Positions 1 to 4,979 of a stretch of DNA of 16,103 nucleotides are shown piece after piece (position 1 is the stretch's first letter; each line of letters opens with the position of its first letter). A model generated the notes under the pieces. That model saw only the letters and a program-made list of their open reading frames with translations, had not been told where the DNA came from and searched no databases. The DNA comes from Armatimonadota bacterium. GTDB lineage: Bacteria > Armatimonadota > Fimbriimonadia > Fimbriimonadales > Fimbriimonadaceae. Where the stretch lies: positions 1-16,103 of the forward strand of contig JAEVZK010000156.1 of assembly GCA_023392285.1 (NCBI GenBank), in the 5' to 3' direction. The translations under genes were made by a program, and so were the position numbers.

Positions 1-27
1 CAGGTTCAAGTCCTGTACCGCCCACCA
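1..27 (+). tRNA. tRNA, 3' end only (isotype uncertain, possibly Val)
   Basis: The window opens inside a tRNA. The T-loop TTCAAGT sits between CAGG and CCTG stem strands, followed by the acceptor 3' strand ACCGCCC, discriminator A and an encoded CCA ending at 27. The missing 5' acceptor strand would be GGGCGGT. The anticodon lies outside the window, so the isotype cannot be read; a G-rich acceptor with A73 fits tRNA-Val among others. A run of seven T follows at 28-34 and could serve as a termination tract. Confidence 0.85.
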
Positions 28-48
28 TTTTTTTATTCATCTGGCGGC

Positions 49-573
49 TCAAAACGTCGTTCCTAATATAAAAGCTGGCGACTTGAAATTGATGAGGTAC
101 GCGCCGGTGGACCAGCGGCCAGAGCTAGCGGTTACGAACGGATACTGCTCCACGCCATCGTTCTGATAGCCAACGGTTAACCATTGGCGACTCACCTTAA
201 ACCCGCCAACGGCTCGCACAATGTCGCGATTGGTTCGGTAGCCAAGGCCTAAGAATACATTGAGTCCAGTTCCGTTCACGTTCCAGTTCTTTTCACCCGT
301 AAAGGAATAGCCCGGATTACCGGTACCGACTCCTTGCACACCCGCACTGACATGGGTGCTGGGGAGAGTTGCCGTTTCCGGCGAGAGCAAATACGAGCCA
401 AGGGCGCGAAAGGCGGACTGCTTCAAAAGGTAGGCCGTGCCGACGGTCAAACGTGAATCAACGCGGTACCACAGGAATGTTTCGTCCTCGGTCAATGAAC
501 CGGGCCACCACACGGTATTGATCAGCCACTTGCTTCCGTCCAGGGCCGAACTGACCCCGTACCCTCCCGCCAT
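49..573 (-). CDS. Outer-membrane beta-barrel-like protein, barrel portion (in frame behind a TGA)
   Basis: This 174-residue frame has no recognised family. Its pattern is alternating polar/aromatic short stretches rich in Gly, Ser, Thr, Tyr and Trp, and it ends in Phe (LGTTF), the kind of C-terminal aromatic residue that the BAM machinery uses in outer-membrane barrels. The size would suit a small barrel of about eight strands. Read from its own ATG (571-573) it has no signal peptide. The codons immediately upstream are in the same frame and encode a good signal peptide, separated only by the TGA at 574-576. I therefore think this and the 574-684 frame are one gene, broken or read through. 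If translated alone, the TGA-ATG junction would allow re-initiation, but the product would not be exported. It is transcribed divergently from arsR. The barrel assignment is inference. Confidence 0.5.
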   Translation of the reverse strand: MAGGYGVSSALDGSKWLINTVWWPGSLTEDETFLWYRVDSRLTVGTAYLLKQSAFRALGSYLLSPETATLPSTHVSAGVQGVGTGNPGYSFTGEKNWNVNGTGLNVFLGLGYRTNRDIVRAVGGFKVSRQWLTVGYQNDGVEQYPFVTASSGRWSTGAYLINFKSPAFILGTTF

Positions 574-684
574 TCACAACGGGCAATGCGCTTGCGCCGG
601 CTTGCCTTCCTGTGGAGGATCCACTTGCTGCGCGTTGCCAAAAGCAATCACGCACAAAGCCGCCGCGACAAATACTCTCTTCAC
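574..684 (-). CDS. Signal-peptide-encoding 5' part of the same gene, ending at an in-frame TGA
   Basis: From GTG at 682-684 this frame encodes 36 residues: MKR, a hydrophobic core VFVAAALCVIAFG, a likely signal peptidase I site after NA, then a polar stretch rich in Gln, Pro and Lys ending HCPL before TGA at 574-576. The next codon is the ATG of the barrel-like frame, in the same reading frame. The start is supported by a TGC-TACGAT promoter element exactly six bases upstream of the GTG, the spacing expected for a leaderless mRNA. A TGG-to-TGA change would explain the layout (CPL-W-MAGG). Alternatives are a sequencing error, real stop-codon readthrough, or a short translated leader coupled to the downstream frame. 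Confidence 0.45.
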   Translation of the reverse strand: MKRVFVAAALCVIAFGNAQQVDPPQEGKPAQAHCPL

Positions 685-690
685 CTCCCC

Positions 691-699
691 ATCGTAGCA
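691..699 (-). promoter_or_regulatory. Extended -10 element of the barrel-like gene
   Basis: On the minus strand the sequence reads TGC-TACGAT, then six bases, then the GTG at 684. This matches the TGN-TANNNT form seen before arsR, mntR and the fur-type gene. No convincing -35 is seen. The predicted transcript would begin at or very near the GTG. Confidence 0.5.
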
Positions 700-720
700 C
701 GCATTTTAGATCCGCAAATG

Positions 721-738
721 TTTCTATAAATATAGAAA
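721..738. promoter_or_regulatory. ArsR-type operator palindrome
   Basis: This is a perfect inverted repeat: TTTCTATA and TATAGAAA around AA. AT-rich dyads of this kind are typical ArsR/SmtB-family operators. It covers the -35 zone of arsR, whose -10 is at 746-751, and lies next to the -35 zone of the divergent gene (-10 at 691-696). Autoregulation of arsR-arsM is likely, and control of the divergent gene is plausible. Confidence 0.75.
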
Positions 739-742
739 TGTG

Positions 743-751
743 TGCTAAACT
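743..751 (+). promoter_or_regulatory. Extended -10 element of arsR (leaderless)
   Basis: TGC-TAAACT is followed by seven bases and then the ATG at 759, with no room for an SD site. The ten bases TGCTAAACTA are identical to the mntR promoter element on the minus strand at 3438-3446 plus the next base. Confidence 0.6.
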
Positions 752-758
752 ACGGAAC

Positions 759-1100
759 ATGGATGTAAAGGAGACCGCCCTCATGTTCAAGGCCTTGGGC
801 GATCCGACTCGGCTCAGCATCTTCAACTTTCTTCGCTCCTACTGCTGCGCAACGGTAGATAGTGAGGGCGAAATGCGAGCTTTCGAGGGTCCTACCGTCA
901 GCGAAGTGTGTTGCGGAGTCATGGGCGACAAAAAGATCACGACCTCGATGAGCTTTCATCTCAAGGAATTGCGAATCGCGGGTCTGATTGAAATGGAAAA
1001 GCGAGGAAAGAATGTTCTCTGCTTTGTCAATCGTGAAGCTGTACGTTTCCTCCACAACTACCTTCGCGACGAGGAAAATAGCGGCAGTTCCGGCTGCTGA
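759..1100 (+). CDS. arsR: ArsR-family arsenic-responsive repressor
   Basis: This 113-residue winged-helix repressor should block its own operon until an arsenical binds. The N-terminus carries the family signature FKALGDPTRL (residues 10-19). The recognition helix lies around MSFHLKELRIAGLIE (64-78), followed by the wing to about 92. Candidate metalloid-binding cysteines are Cys29-Cys30 (SYCC), Cys51-Cys52 (SEVCCGVMG), Cys88 and the C-terminal Cys113. The usual ELCVCDL motif of E. coli-type ArsR is absent. I chose ATG 759 because TAAACT lies seven bases upstream, which suits a leaderless start; a longer frame would run through the operator. ATG 783 has an AAGGAG nine bases upstream and is the alternative, but would remove eight residues. 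The gene ends 12 bases before arsM and surely forms an operon with it. Confidence 0.9.
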   Translation: MDVKETALMFKALGDPTRLSIFNFLRSYCCATVDSEGEMRAFEGPTVSEVCCGVMGDKKITTSMSFHLKELRIAGLIEMEKRGKNVLCFVNREAVRFLHNYLRDEENSGSSGC

Positions 1101-1112
1101 GGATGGAAAACA

Positions 1113-1997
1113 ATGGAAAATCTTATCGATAGAAACGACGTTCGAGAGCTCGTCAAGCAGAAATATGGCGAGGCTGCTCTTCGCGTGATGAACAGCCAGG
1201 GCGCTTCATGCTGCGGCACCGAATCTAACACCGGTTCCTTGTGTTGTGGCGCCCCAAAGGAGGCGGATGATTGCTGCTCAAACACAAAGGATCCGATTAC
1301 CAGCGATCTTTACACCGAATCGGAAGCTTCAGAAATTCCCGAAGCGGCAATTTTGGCTTCGCTGGGCTGTGGCAATCCCACCGCGCTTGCCCAGCTGAAT
1401 GAGGGCGAAATCGTGCTCGACCTGGGCAGCGGAGGCGGCATCGATGTTTTACTTTCCGCCCGTCGGGTCGGTGATAAGGGATTCGCCTACGGTCTTGATA
1501 TGACCGACGAAATGCTGGCGCTCGCTGAGAAAAACAAGGCGCAAGCGGGGGCCGAAAATGTAAAGTTCTTGAAAGGGCACATCGAAGCCATTCCCTTGCC
1601 CGACGATTCCGTCGATGTGATCATCAGCAACTGCGTAATCAATCTGAGTGCAGACAAAGATCAGGTCCTGAGGGAGGCCTTTCGCGTTCTGAAGCCGGGC
1701 GGCCGATTCGCCGTGTCTGATGTCGTCGTGGATGGTGAGTTGCCGGACGCTGTCCGCAAAGACATGGAGATGTACGTCGGATGCGTAGCGGGCGCACTGG
1801 AAAAGGATGATTATCTGAGCAGACTGGCTAGGGCAGGATTTGTGAATTCGAGCATCGAACCGACTCGAATGTATGAATTTTCTAAACTTGAGGGCAGTTG
1901 GGCTCCGAAGGGCCTAAAAGGTATGACCGAAGAGGAAAAGCTCGCGCTCGACGGAAAGATATTCAGCGGATTTATCCGAGCAACCAAGCCCGCCTGA
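1113..1997 (+). CDS. arsM: Arsenite S-adenosylmethionine methyltransferase
   Basis: ArsM methylates As(III) in the cytoplasm with S-adenosylmethionine, giving mono-, di- and trimethylated species, some volatile. The 294-residue protein has SAM motif I VLDLGSGGGID (101-111), the acidic residue after the second strand in GLDM (127-130), and the post-motif LKPGGRFAVSD (193-203). The arsenic-binding cysteines of the family are visible: Cys86 in LGCGNPTAL, Cys174 in SNCVINL and Cys224 in YVGCVAGAL. The N-terminus adds three Cys-Cys pairs at 33-34, 44-45 and 54-55, one of which should supply the fourth conserved cysteine. Length is normal for bacterial ArsM. It follows arsR by 12 bases with GAGG/GGA upstream of ATG 1113, and a strong hairpin lies just downstream. 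No arsenite efflux or reductase gene is in the window, so methylation is the only arsenic route seen here. Confidence 0.95.
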   Translation: MENLIDRNDVRELVKQKYGEAALRVMNSQGASCCGTESNTGSLCCGAPKEADDCCSNTKDPITSDLYTESEASEIPEAAILASLGCGNPTALAQLNEGEIVLDLGSGGGIDVLLSARRVGDKGFAYGLDMTDEMLALAEKNKAQAGAENVKFLKGHIEAIPLPDDSVDVIISNCVINLSADKDQVLREAFRVLKPGGRFAVSDVVVDGELPDAVRKDMEMYVGCVAGALEKDDYLSRLARAGFVNSSIEPTRMYEFSKLEGSWAPKGLKGMTEEEKLALDGKIFSGFIRATKPA

Positions 1998-2007
1998 GGA
2001 TAAGTGA

Positions 2008-2033
2008 AAGACTGACTCGCAAGAGTCAGTCTT
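2008..2033. terminator. Bidirectional hairpin terminator between arsM and the DUF1801 gene
   Basis: The stem is a perfect 11-bp pairing of AAGACTGACTC with GAGTCAGTCTT, closed by a GCAA (GNRA) tetraloop. It sits 11 bases after the arsM stop and one base beyond the stop of the convergent gene. There is no long T-run on the plus side and only TTT on the minus side. Confidence 0.7.
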
Positions 2034-2034
2034 G

Positions 2035-2430
2035 TCAGCCCTGATTCCGTTTTGCCGCCGCTCGAATCAAAGCTCTAAAGGCTTCGGCGTCGAGATCTTC
2101 CCCTTCGTGGATGTCGATGGCACGCCGGGTTCCGCCCTCTAGGCTCGCATTAAAAAGCTTCTGTGGATCGGCCAGACCAGCACCATGGGCGAAAGTCAAT
2201 TTGACGGCTTTTTTGTAGGTCTCGCCCGTGCAGATGATTCCATCTTTCGACCAGACGGGTACACCCTTCATCCCGTTCGATGGCTTACGCCATTTGATTT
2301 CTTCGACAACGTCGGGTAGCGCTTCCAAGATCAGTTCCCGAACGCGCGAGAGCGCTGTGCCCCGCCAGTCATTCATCTCGCGAAGCTGTTCCGTAATTTC
2401 AGCAGAATCGTTTTCCATGAGTAGTTCCAT
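2035..2430 (-). CDS. DUF1801 (YdhG-like) domain protein
   Basis: This small cytoplasmic protein of 131 residues belongs to DUF1801. The family features are the helix with LRELI-like packing (here SRVRELILEALPDVVEEIKW), the PVWS-DGIICTGETYKKAVKLTF strand region, and the conserved C-terminal LFNASLEGGTRRAIDIHEGEDLDAEAFRALI. Biochemical function is not established for the family. I place the start at ATG 2428-2430, which overlaps the TGA of the upstream DUF1905/YdeI-type gene by one base (TGATG) behind CGGAG, implying translational coupling. The same frame continues upstream to 2523, but that part only shadows the neighbour. An ATG four codons further in is also possible. Confidence 0.8.
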   Translation of the reverse strand: MELLMENDSAEITEQLREMNDWRGTALSRVRELILEALPDVVEEIKWRKPSNGMKGVPVWSKDGIICTGETYKKAVKLTFAHGAGLADPQKLFNASLEGGTRRAIDIHEGEDLDAEAFRALIRAAAKRNQG

Positions 2431-2981
2431 CACTCGGAGCGTGGGCACGAAAGGCTCTTGCTGTACATGCCCGAGCTGTCGAAGCAGCAGGGTCGACGAC
2501 TGCCCGCCGCCAGCTTGGAGCAAGCAACCGCTATCCTCTTTATCCGAGTTTCAGCTTTTTTCCCCGAAGTGATCCAGTGCACCCAGTCGCGGCGTGCCGT
2601 CGGGGTTAGCTGCGGCCAGAGTGAACCGGCTTTAGGATCAGCGTCAAGAGCATCGCGAATGTCCTGGGGCACCTCTGGTTCAGGCTCTTCGGACGTAGGA
2701 GCGAACACGAGGTGAGCCTCATCGCCGGCCGAGAGTTTCAGCTTCTTCGCCGTCTGTTCAGTTACCTTGAGCCAGTGTCCGCCCTCTCCATCCGGCTGCA
2801 AGGTGGTGAGGAAGTCCGTGCCGTTCAACTTACCTTCCACCGAGACTAGCCCTCGGGAGGGCAACGAAGCGCTCGCCTCTTGGGGCAGCCTAAGGAACAG
2901 CCATTCGGCGGATTCTTCATCGACCGGCCGTCGAAGCATTGCCTTGAATTCGATTTGATCTAGCGAAGTCTCTTTGTTCAT
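2430..2981 (-). CDS. DUF1905 plus YdeI/OmpD-associated domain protein
   Basis: The 183-residue protein has two family parts. Residues about 8-95 are a DUF1905 beta-barrel-like domain (EGKLNGTDFLTTLQPDGEGGHWLKV, ending SAGDEAHLVF). Residues about 104-178 form the YdeI/OmpD-associated domain, with VPQDIRDAL, LTPTARRDWVHWITSGKKAETRIKRI and a CCFD...GMYSKSL tail. Members of the latter have been linked to bacteriocin protection, but the molecular role is unknown. ATG 2979-2981 has GAGGGG upstream. The gene sits 33 bases downstream of mntR on the same strand, with a possible own -10 in the gap, and is coupled to the DUF1801 gene downstream. A link to manganese control is not shown. Confidence 0.8.
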   Translation of the reverse strand: MNKETSLDQIEFKAMLRRPVDEESAEWLFLRLPQEASASLPSRGLVSVEGKLNGTDFLTTLQPDGEGGHWLKVTEQTAKKLKLSAGDEAHLVFAPTSEEPEPEVPQDIRDALDADPKAGSLWPQLTPTARRDWVHWITSGKKAETRIKRIAVACSKLAAGSRRPCCFDSSGMYSKSLSCPRSE

Positions 2982-3004
2982 CGTGCGCTGCCCCTCTGTG
3001 AACT

Positions 3005-3010
3005 ATTTTA
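3005..3010 (-). promoter_or_regulatory. Possible -10 for the DUF1905/DUF1801 pair
   Basis: TAAAAT on the minus strand lies in the gap just after the mntR stop, 23 bases before ATG 2981, leaving room for the GAGGGG ribosome site. The -35 region, which would lie in the mntR 3' end, is poor, so readthrough from mntR may also drive the pair. Confidence 0.3.
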
Positions 3011-3014
3011 CAGT

Positions 3015-3434
3015 TCAGTTTTGCTCGAGGGTGAATTTTTCCATCAATCCAAGTGTGGAGGAGCTGACGTGGTGCTCGATTCCCTCTGCCTCCGTTTCTG
3101 CGCTCTGGGAATCCAAGCCTAGCGCGATTAAAAATTGGACCACAATGCGATGGCGCGACCGACATTCGCGGGCCAAAATCATTCCTTCTTCGGTAAGAAC
3201 GGTGGGTCGATAAGGCTCCAAACGCACGAGCCCTTCCCGTTCTAAGCGTCGCATCGCTTTTGCAACCGTAGGATGAGCGACTCCGATTCGGTCGGCAATT
3301 TCGGTGGTCCTTGCCTCGCCAGATTCTTCGATGAGGTCTAGAATGACTTCGACGTAGTCCTCCGCCAGCTCCAAACGATGTGCCTCGCGCGTGTGCTGAA
3401 ATCGAGCGGCTGCCGACTCCGAAGCTCTCATCAT
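3015..3434 (-). CDS. mntR: Manganese-responsive repressor MntR (DtxR family)
   Basis: MntR binds Mn(II) and represses manganese uptake genes. The 139-residue protein has the N-terminal winged helix (residues 20-82, with TTEIADRIGVAHPTVAKAMRRLEREGLV) and the dimerisation/metal domain after it. Using B. subtilis MntR numbering as a guide, every ligand is present at the right spacing: Asp26, Glu29, His95, Glu117, Glu120 and His121 match Asp8, Glu11, His77, Glu99, Glu102 and His103. There is no C-terminal SH3-like domain, so it is MntR-like rather than DtxR/IdeR-like. The N-terminal extension before EAHRLELAEDYVE recalls the enterobacterial form. It diverges from mntH across two MntR-type boxes, one covering its own -35 region. 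Two ATGs abut (3432-3434 and 3429-3431); the second is six bases from the -10 and may be the leaderless start. Confidence 0.93.
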   Translation of the reverse strand: MMRASESAAARFQHTREAHRLELAEDYVEVILDLIEESGEARTTEIADRIGVAHPTVAKAMRRLEREGLVRLEPYRPTVLTEEGMILARECRSRHRIVVQFLIALGLDSQSAETEAEGIEHHVSSSTLGLMEKFTLEQN

Positions 3435-3437
3435 CTT

Positions 3438-3446
3438 AGTTTAGCA
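3438..3446 (-). promoter_or_regulatory. Extended -10 of mntR
   Basis: On the minus strand TGC-TAAACT is followed by AAG-ATG-ATG. With a 17-base spacer the -35 position is GCTACA (3461-3466), a half-site of the first MntR-type box, so MntR bound there should block its own promoter. Confidence 0.55.
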
Positions 3447-3460
3447 TCTTGCAGGAACGA

Positions 3461-3476
3461 TGTAGCCAGTGCTACA
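3461..3476. promoter_or_regulatory. MntR-type box 1
   Basis: This is a perfect inverted repeat, TGTAGC and GCTACA around CAGT. It overlaps the candidate mntH extended -10 (3470-3478) and the mntR -35 position, so one bound dimer could block both promoters. Confidence 0.8.
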
Positions 3477-3478
3477 CT
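3470..3478 (+). promoter_or_regulatory. Possible extended -10 of mntH
   Basis: TGC-TACACT matches the TGN-TANNNT form seen elsewhere in the window, with TTGCAG at 3449-3454 as a weak -35 at 18 bases. Transcription would start near 3485, leaving about 24 bases before ATG 3509. Confidence 0.4.
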
Positions 3479-3485
3479 TGTTAGA

Positions 3486-3501
3486 TGTAGCAATGGCTAC
3501 A
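3486..3501. promoter_or_regulatory. MntR-type box 2
   Basis: This second perfect dyad uses the same half-sites, TGTAGC and GCTACA, around AATG. Its centre is 25 bases from that of box 1. It lies in the predicted 5' leader of mntH, eight bases before the start codon. Confidence 0.8.
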
Positions 3502-3508
3502 AATCCAT

Positions 3509-4939
3509 ATGGCTTCGCAACCTTCGAACAGCCCATCTCAAGTTTCCATTCCGGGAGCTGCGCACCGTTCGCTTCCTGAAGCACATGAAACTCTCGCTGT
3601 TCCGGCGAGCCATCGCAGTTGGTTTCGAACGCTTTTGGCTTTCCTCGGCCCTGCGTTTTTGGTCAGTGTCGGCTACATGGATCCCGGTAACTGGGGCACC
3701 GATCTTGCCGGGGGCTCAAGGTTCGGCTATGCCCTGCTCTGGGTGATCTTCGTTTCGAACCTGATGGCGCAGTTCCTCCAGGTACTTTGCGCCAGGCTGG
3801 GTCTGATCACCAAGAAAGACTTGGCGATGGCCTGCCGCGACTATTACCAGCGGCCGGTCGCCGTCGCCATGTGGATTCTTTGCGAAGTCGCCATCATTGC
3901 CTGCGATTTGGCCGAAGTTGTCGGTTCGGCGGTTGCGCTAAACCTCCTGTTTCACATTCCTCTTGAGTTGGGCGTTCTAATCACCGGATTCGATGTGCTA
4001 CTTCTTCTCGGCTTCATGAAATTCGGTTTTCGCAAGATCGAAGCCATCATCCTAACCCTGATCGCGACGATCTTCGCGTGCTTCCTTTATCAAATTGCGT
4101 TGGCACAGCCGAATTGGAGCGAAGTGCTTCACGGCACGTTCGTTCCGTCGATGCCGAATAGCGCAGCGCTGCTGATCTCGGTGGGCATCCTCGGTGCCAC
4201 CGTAATGCCCCACAACCTTTATCTCCACTCGAGCATCGTCCAAACCCGCAAAATCGGCCGTGGCCAGACTGCCCTGTCCGAGGCGCTCAAGTTCAACACG
4301 ATCGACACGATCGTCGCGCTCAGCATGGCTTTTCTGGTCAATGCAGCAATCCTCATTCTCGCCGCCGCCACGTTTCATGGCAAAGGCATTGCAGTCGAGG
4401 AGCTTCAGCAGGGTCACGAGCTTCTCAGCACGACATTGGGAGCTGGATCAGCCGTCGCGTTCGCCGTGGCTCTCCTTGCATCTGGCCAATCATCGACCAT
4501 CACCGGCACCCTTGCGGGACAGATCGTGATGGAGGGTTTTATGAACTGGCACATCCAACCATGGGTTCGCCGCCTCGTAACTCGCCTTCTTGCGATCATC
4601 CCGGCGATCGTCATCATTCATTGGAAAGGCGGCGACCAGACGGTCGAACTCCTCGTCGTCTCTCAAGTCGTCCTGTCCATGCAGCTGCCCTTTGCGATCT
4701 TTCCCCTGTTAAGCGTCACCAGCGATCGGAAACGCATGGGGGAGCATGCCAACAAACCGTGGGTGACCGCCATCGGCTTTCTCATCGGCTTGATCATTGT
4801 GGGCCTGAACGTGTTTCTGCTTTACGACCAGATCGGCCCCTTTTGGCTCGGGGCCGTCATTCTGACCATCAGCTTGTTTGCTGTTTACGTGCAGTTCTTC
4901 CGCAAGAGACCTGAGCAGACGCTAGCGAAAGATAATTAA
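3509..4939 (+). CDS. mntH: Nramp-family divalent metal/proton symporter MntH
   Basis: MntH imports Mn(II), and less specifically Fe(II), with protons across the inner membrane. The 476-residue protein has the Nramp metal-site motifs: DPGNW (residues 58-62) in the unwound part of TM1 and MPHN (233-236) in TM6. Roughly eleven hydrophobic segments run from residue 41 to 465. The N-terminal 40 residues are hydrophilic and include the HRSLPE motif common in this branch. The full length and the match with MntR boxes upstream favour manganese as substrate. No SD site is seen between box 2 and ATG 3509, so initiation may be weak or use a nearly leaderless message. The neighbour is mntR, divergent; a hairpin follows the TAA directly. 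Confidence 0.95.
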   Translation: MASQPSNSPSQVSIPGAAHRSLPEAHETLAVPASHRSWFRTLLAFLGPAFLVSVGYMDPGNWGTDLAGGSRFGYALLWVIFVSNLMAQFLQVLCARLGLITKKDLAMACRDYYQRPVAVAMWILCEVAIIACDLAEVVGSAVALNLLFHIPLELGVLITGFDVLLLLGFMKFGFRKIEAIILTLIATIFACFLYQIALAQPNWSEVLHGTFVPSMPNSAALLISVGILGATVMPHNLYLHSSIVQTRKIGRGQTALSEALKFNTIDTIVALSMAFLVNAAILILAAATFHGKGIAVEELQQGHELLSTTLGAGSAVAFAVALLASGQSSTITGTLAGQIVMEGFMNWHIQPWVRRLVTRLLAIIPAIVIIHWKGGDQTVELLVVSQVVLSMQLPFAIFPLLSVTSDRKRMGEHANKPWVTAIGFLIGLIIVGLNVFLLYDQIGPFWLGAVILTISLFAVYVQFFRKRPEQTLAKDN

Positions 4940-4971
4940 GGCTCGCTCGAATGACGCTGGTCGAACGAGCC
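4940..4971. terminator. Bidirectional hairpin between mntH and the catalase gene
   Basis: GGCTCGCTCGA pairs with TCGAACGAGCC (one C-A mismatch) around a ten-base loop. It begins at the base after the mntH stop and ends nine bases before the catalase stop, so it can serve both convergent genes. Confidence 0.65.
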
Positions 4972-4979
4972 TCTTACAC

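Noticed and set aside
574..576. Selenocysteine at the in-frame TGA
   Set aside because: Only a weak hairpin lies downstream, no Sec machinery is visible here, and a simple nonsense change or error explains it more cheaply.
458..826. Minus-strand frame of 122 codons and plus-strand frame 437-697
   Set aside because: Both run through the arsR promoter/operator or oppose the barrel-like gene and have no domain, RBS or plausible start; they are shadows.
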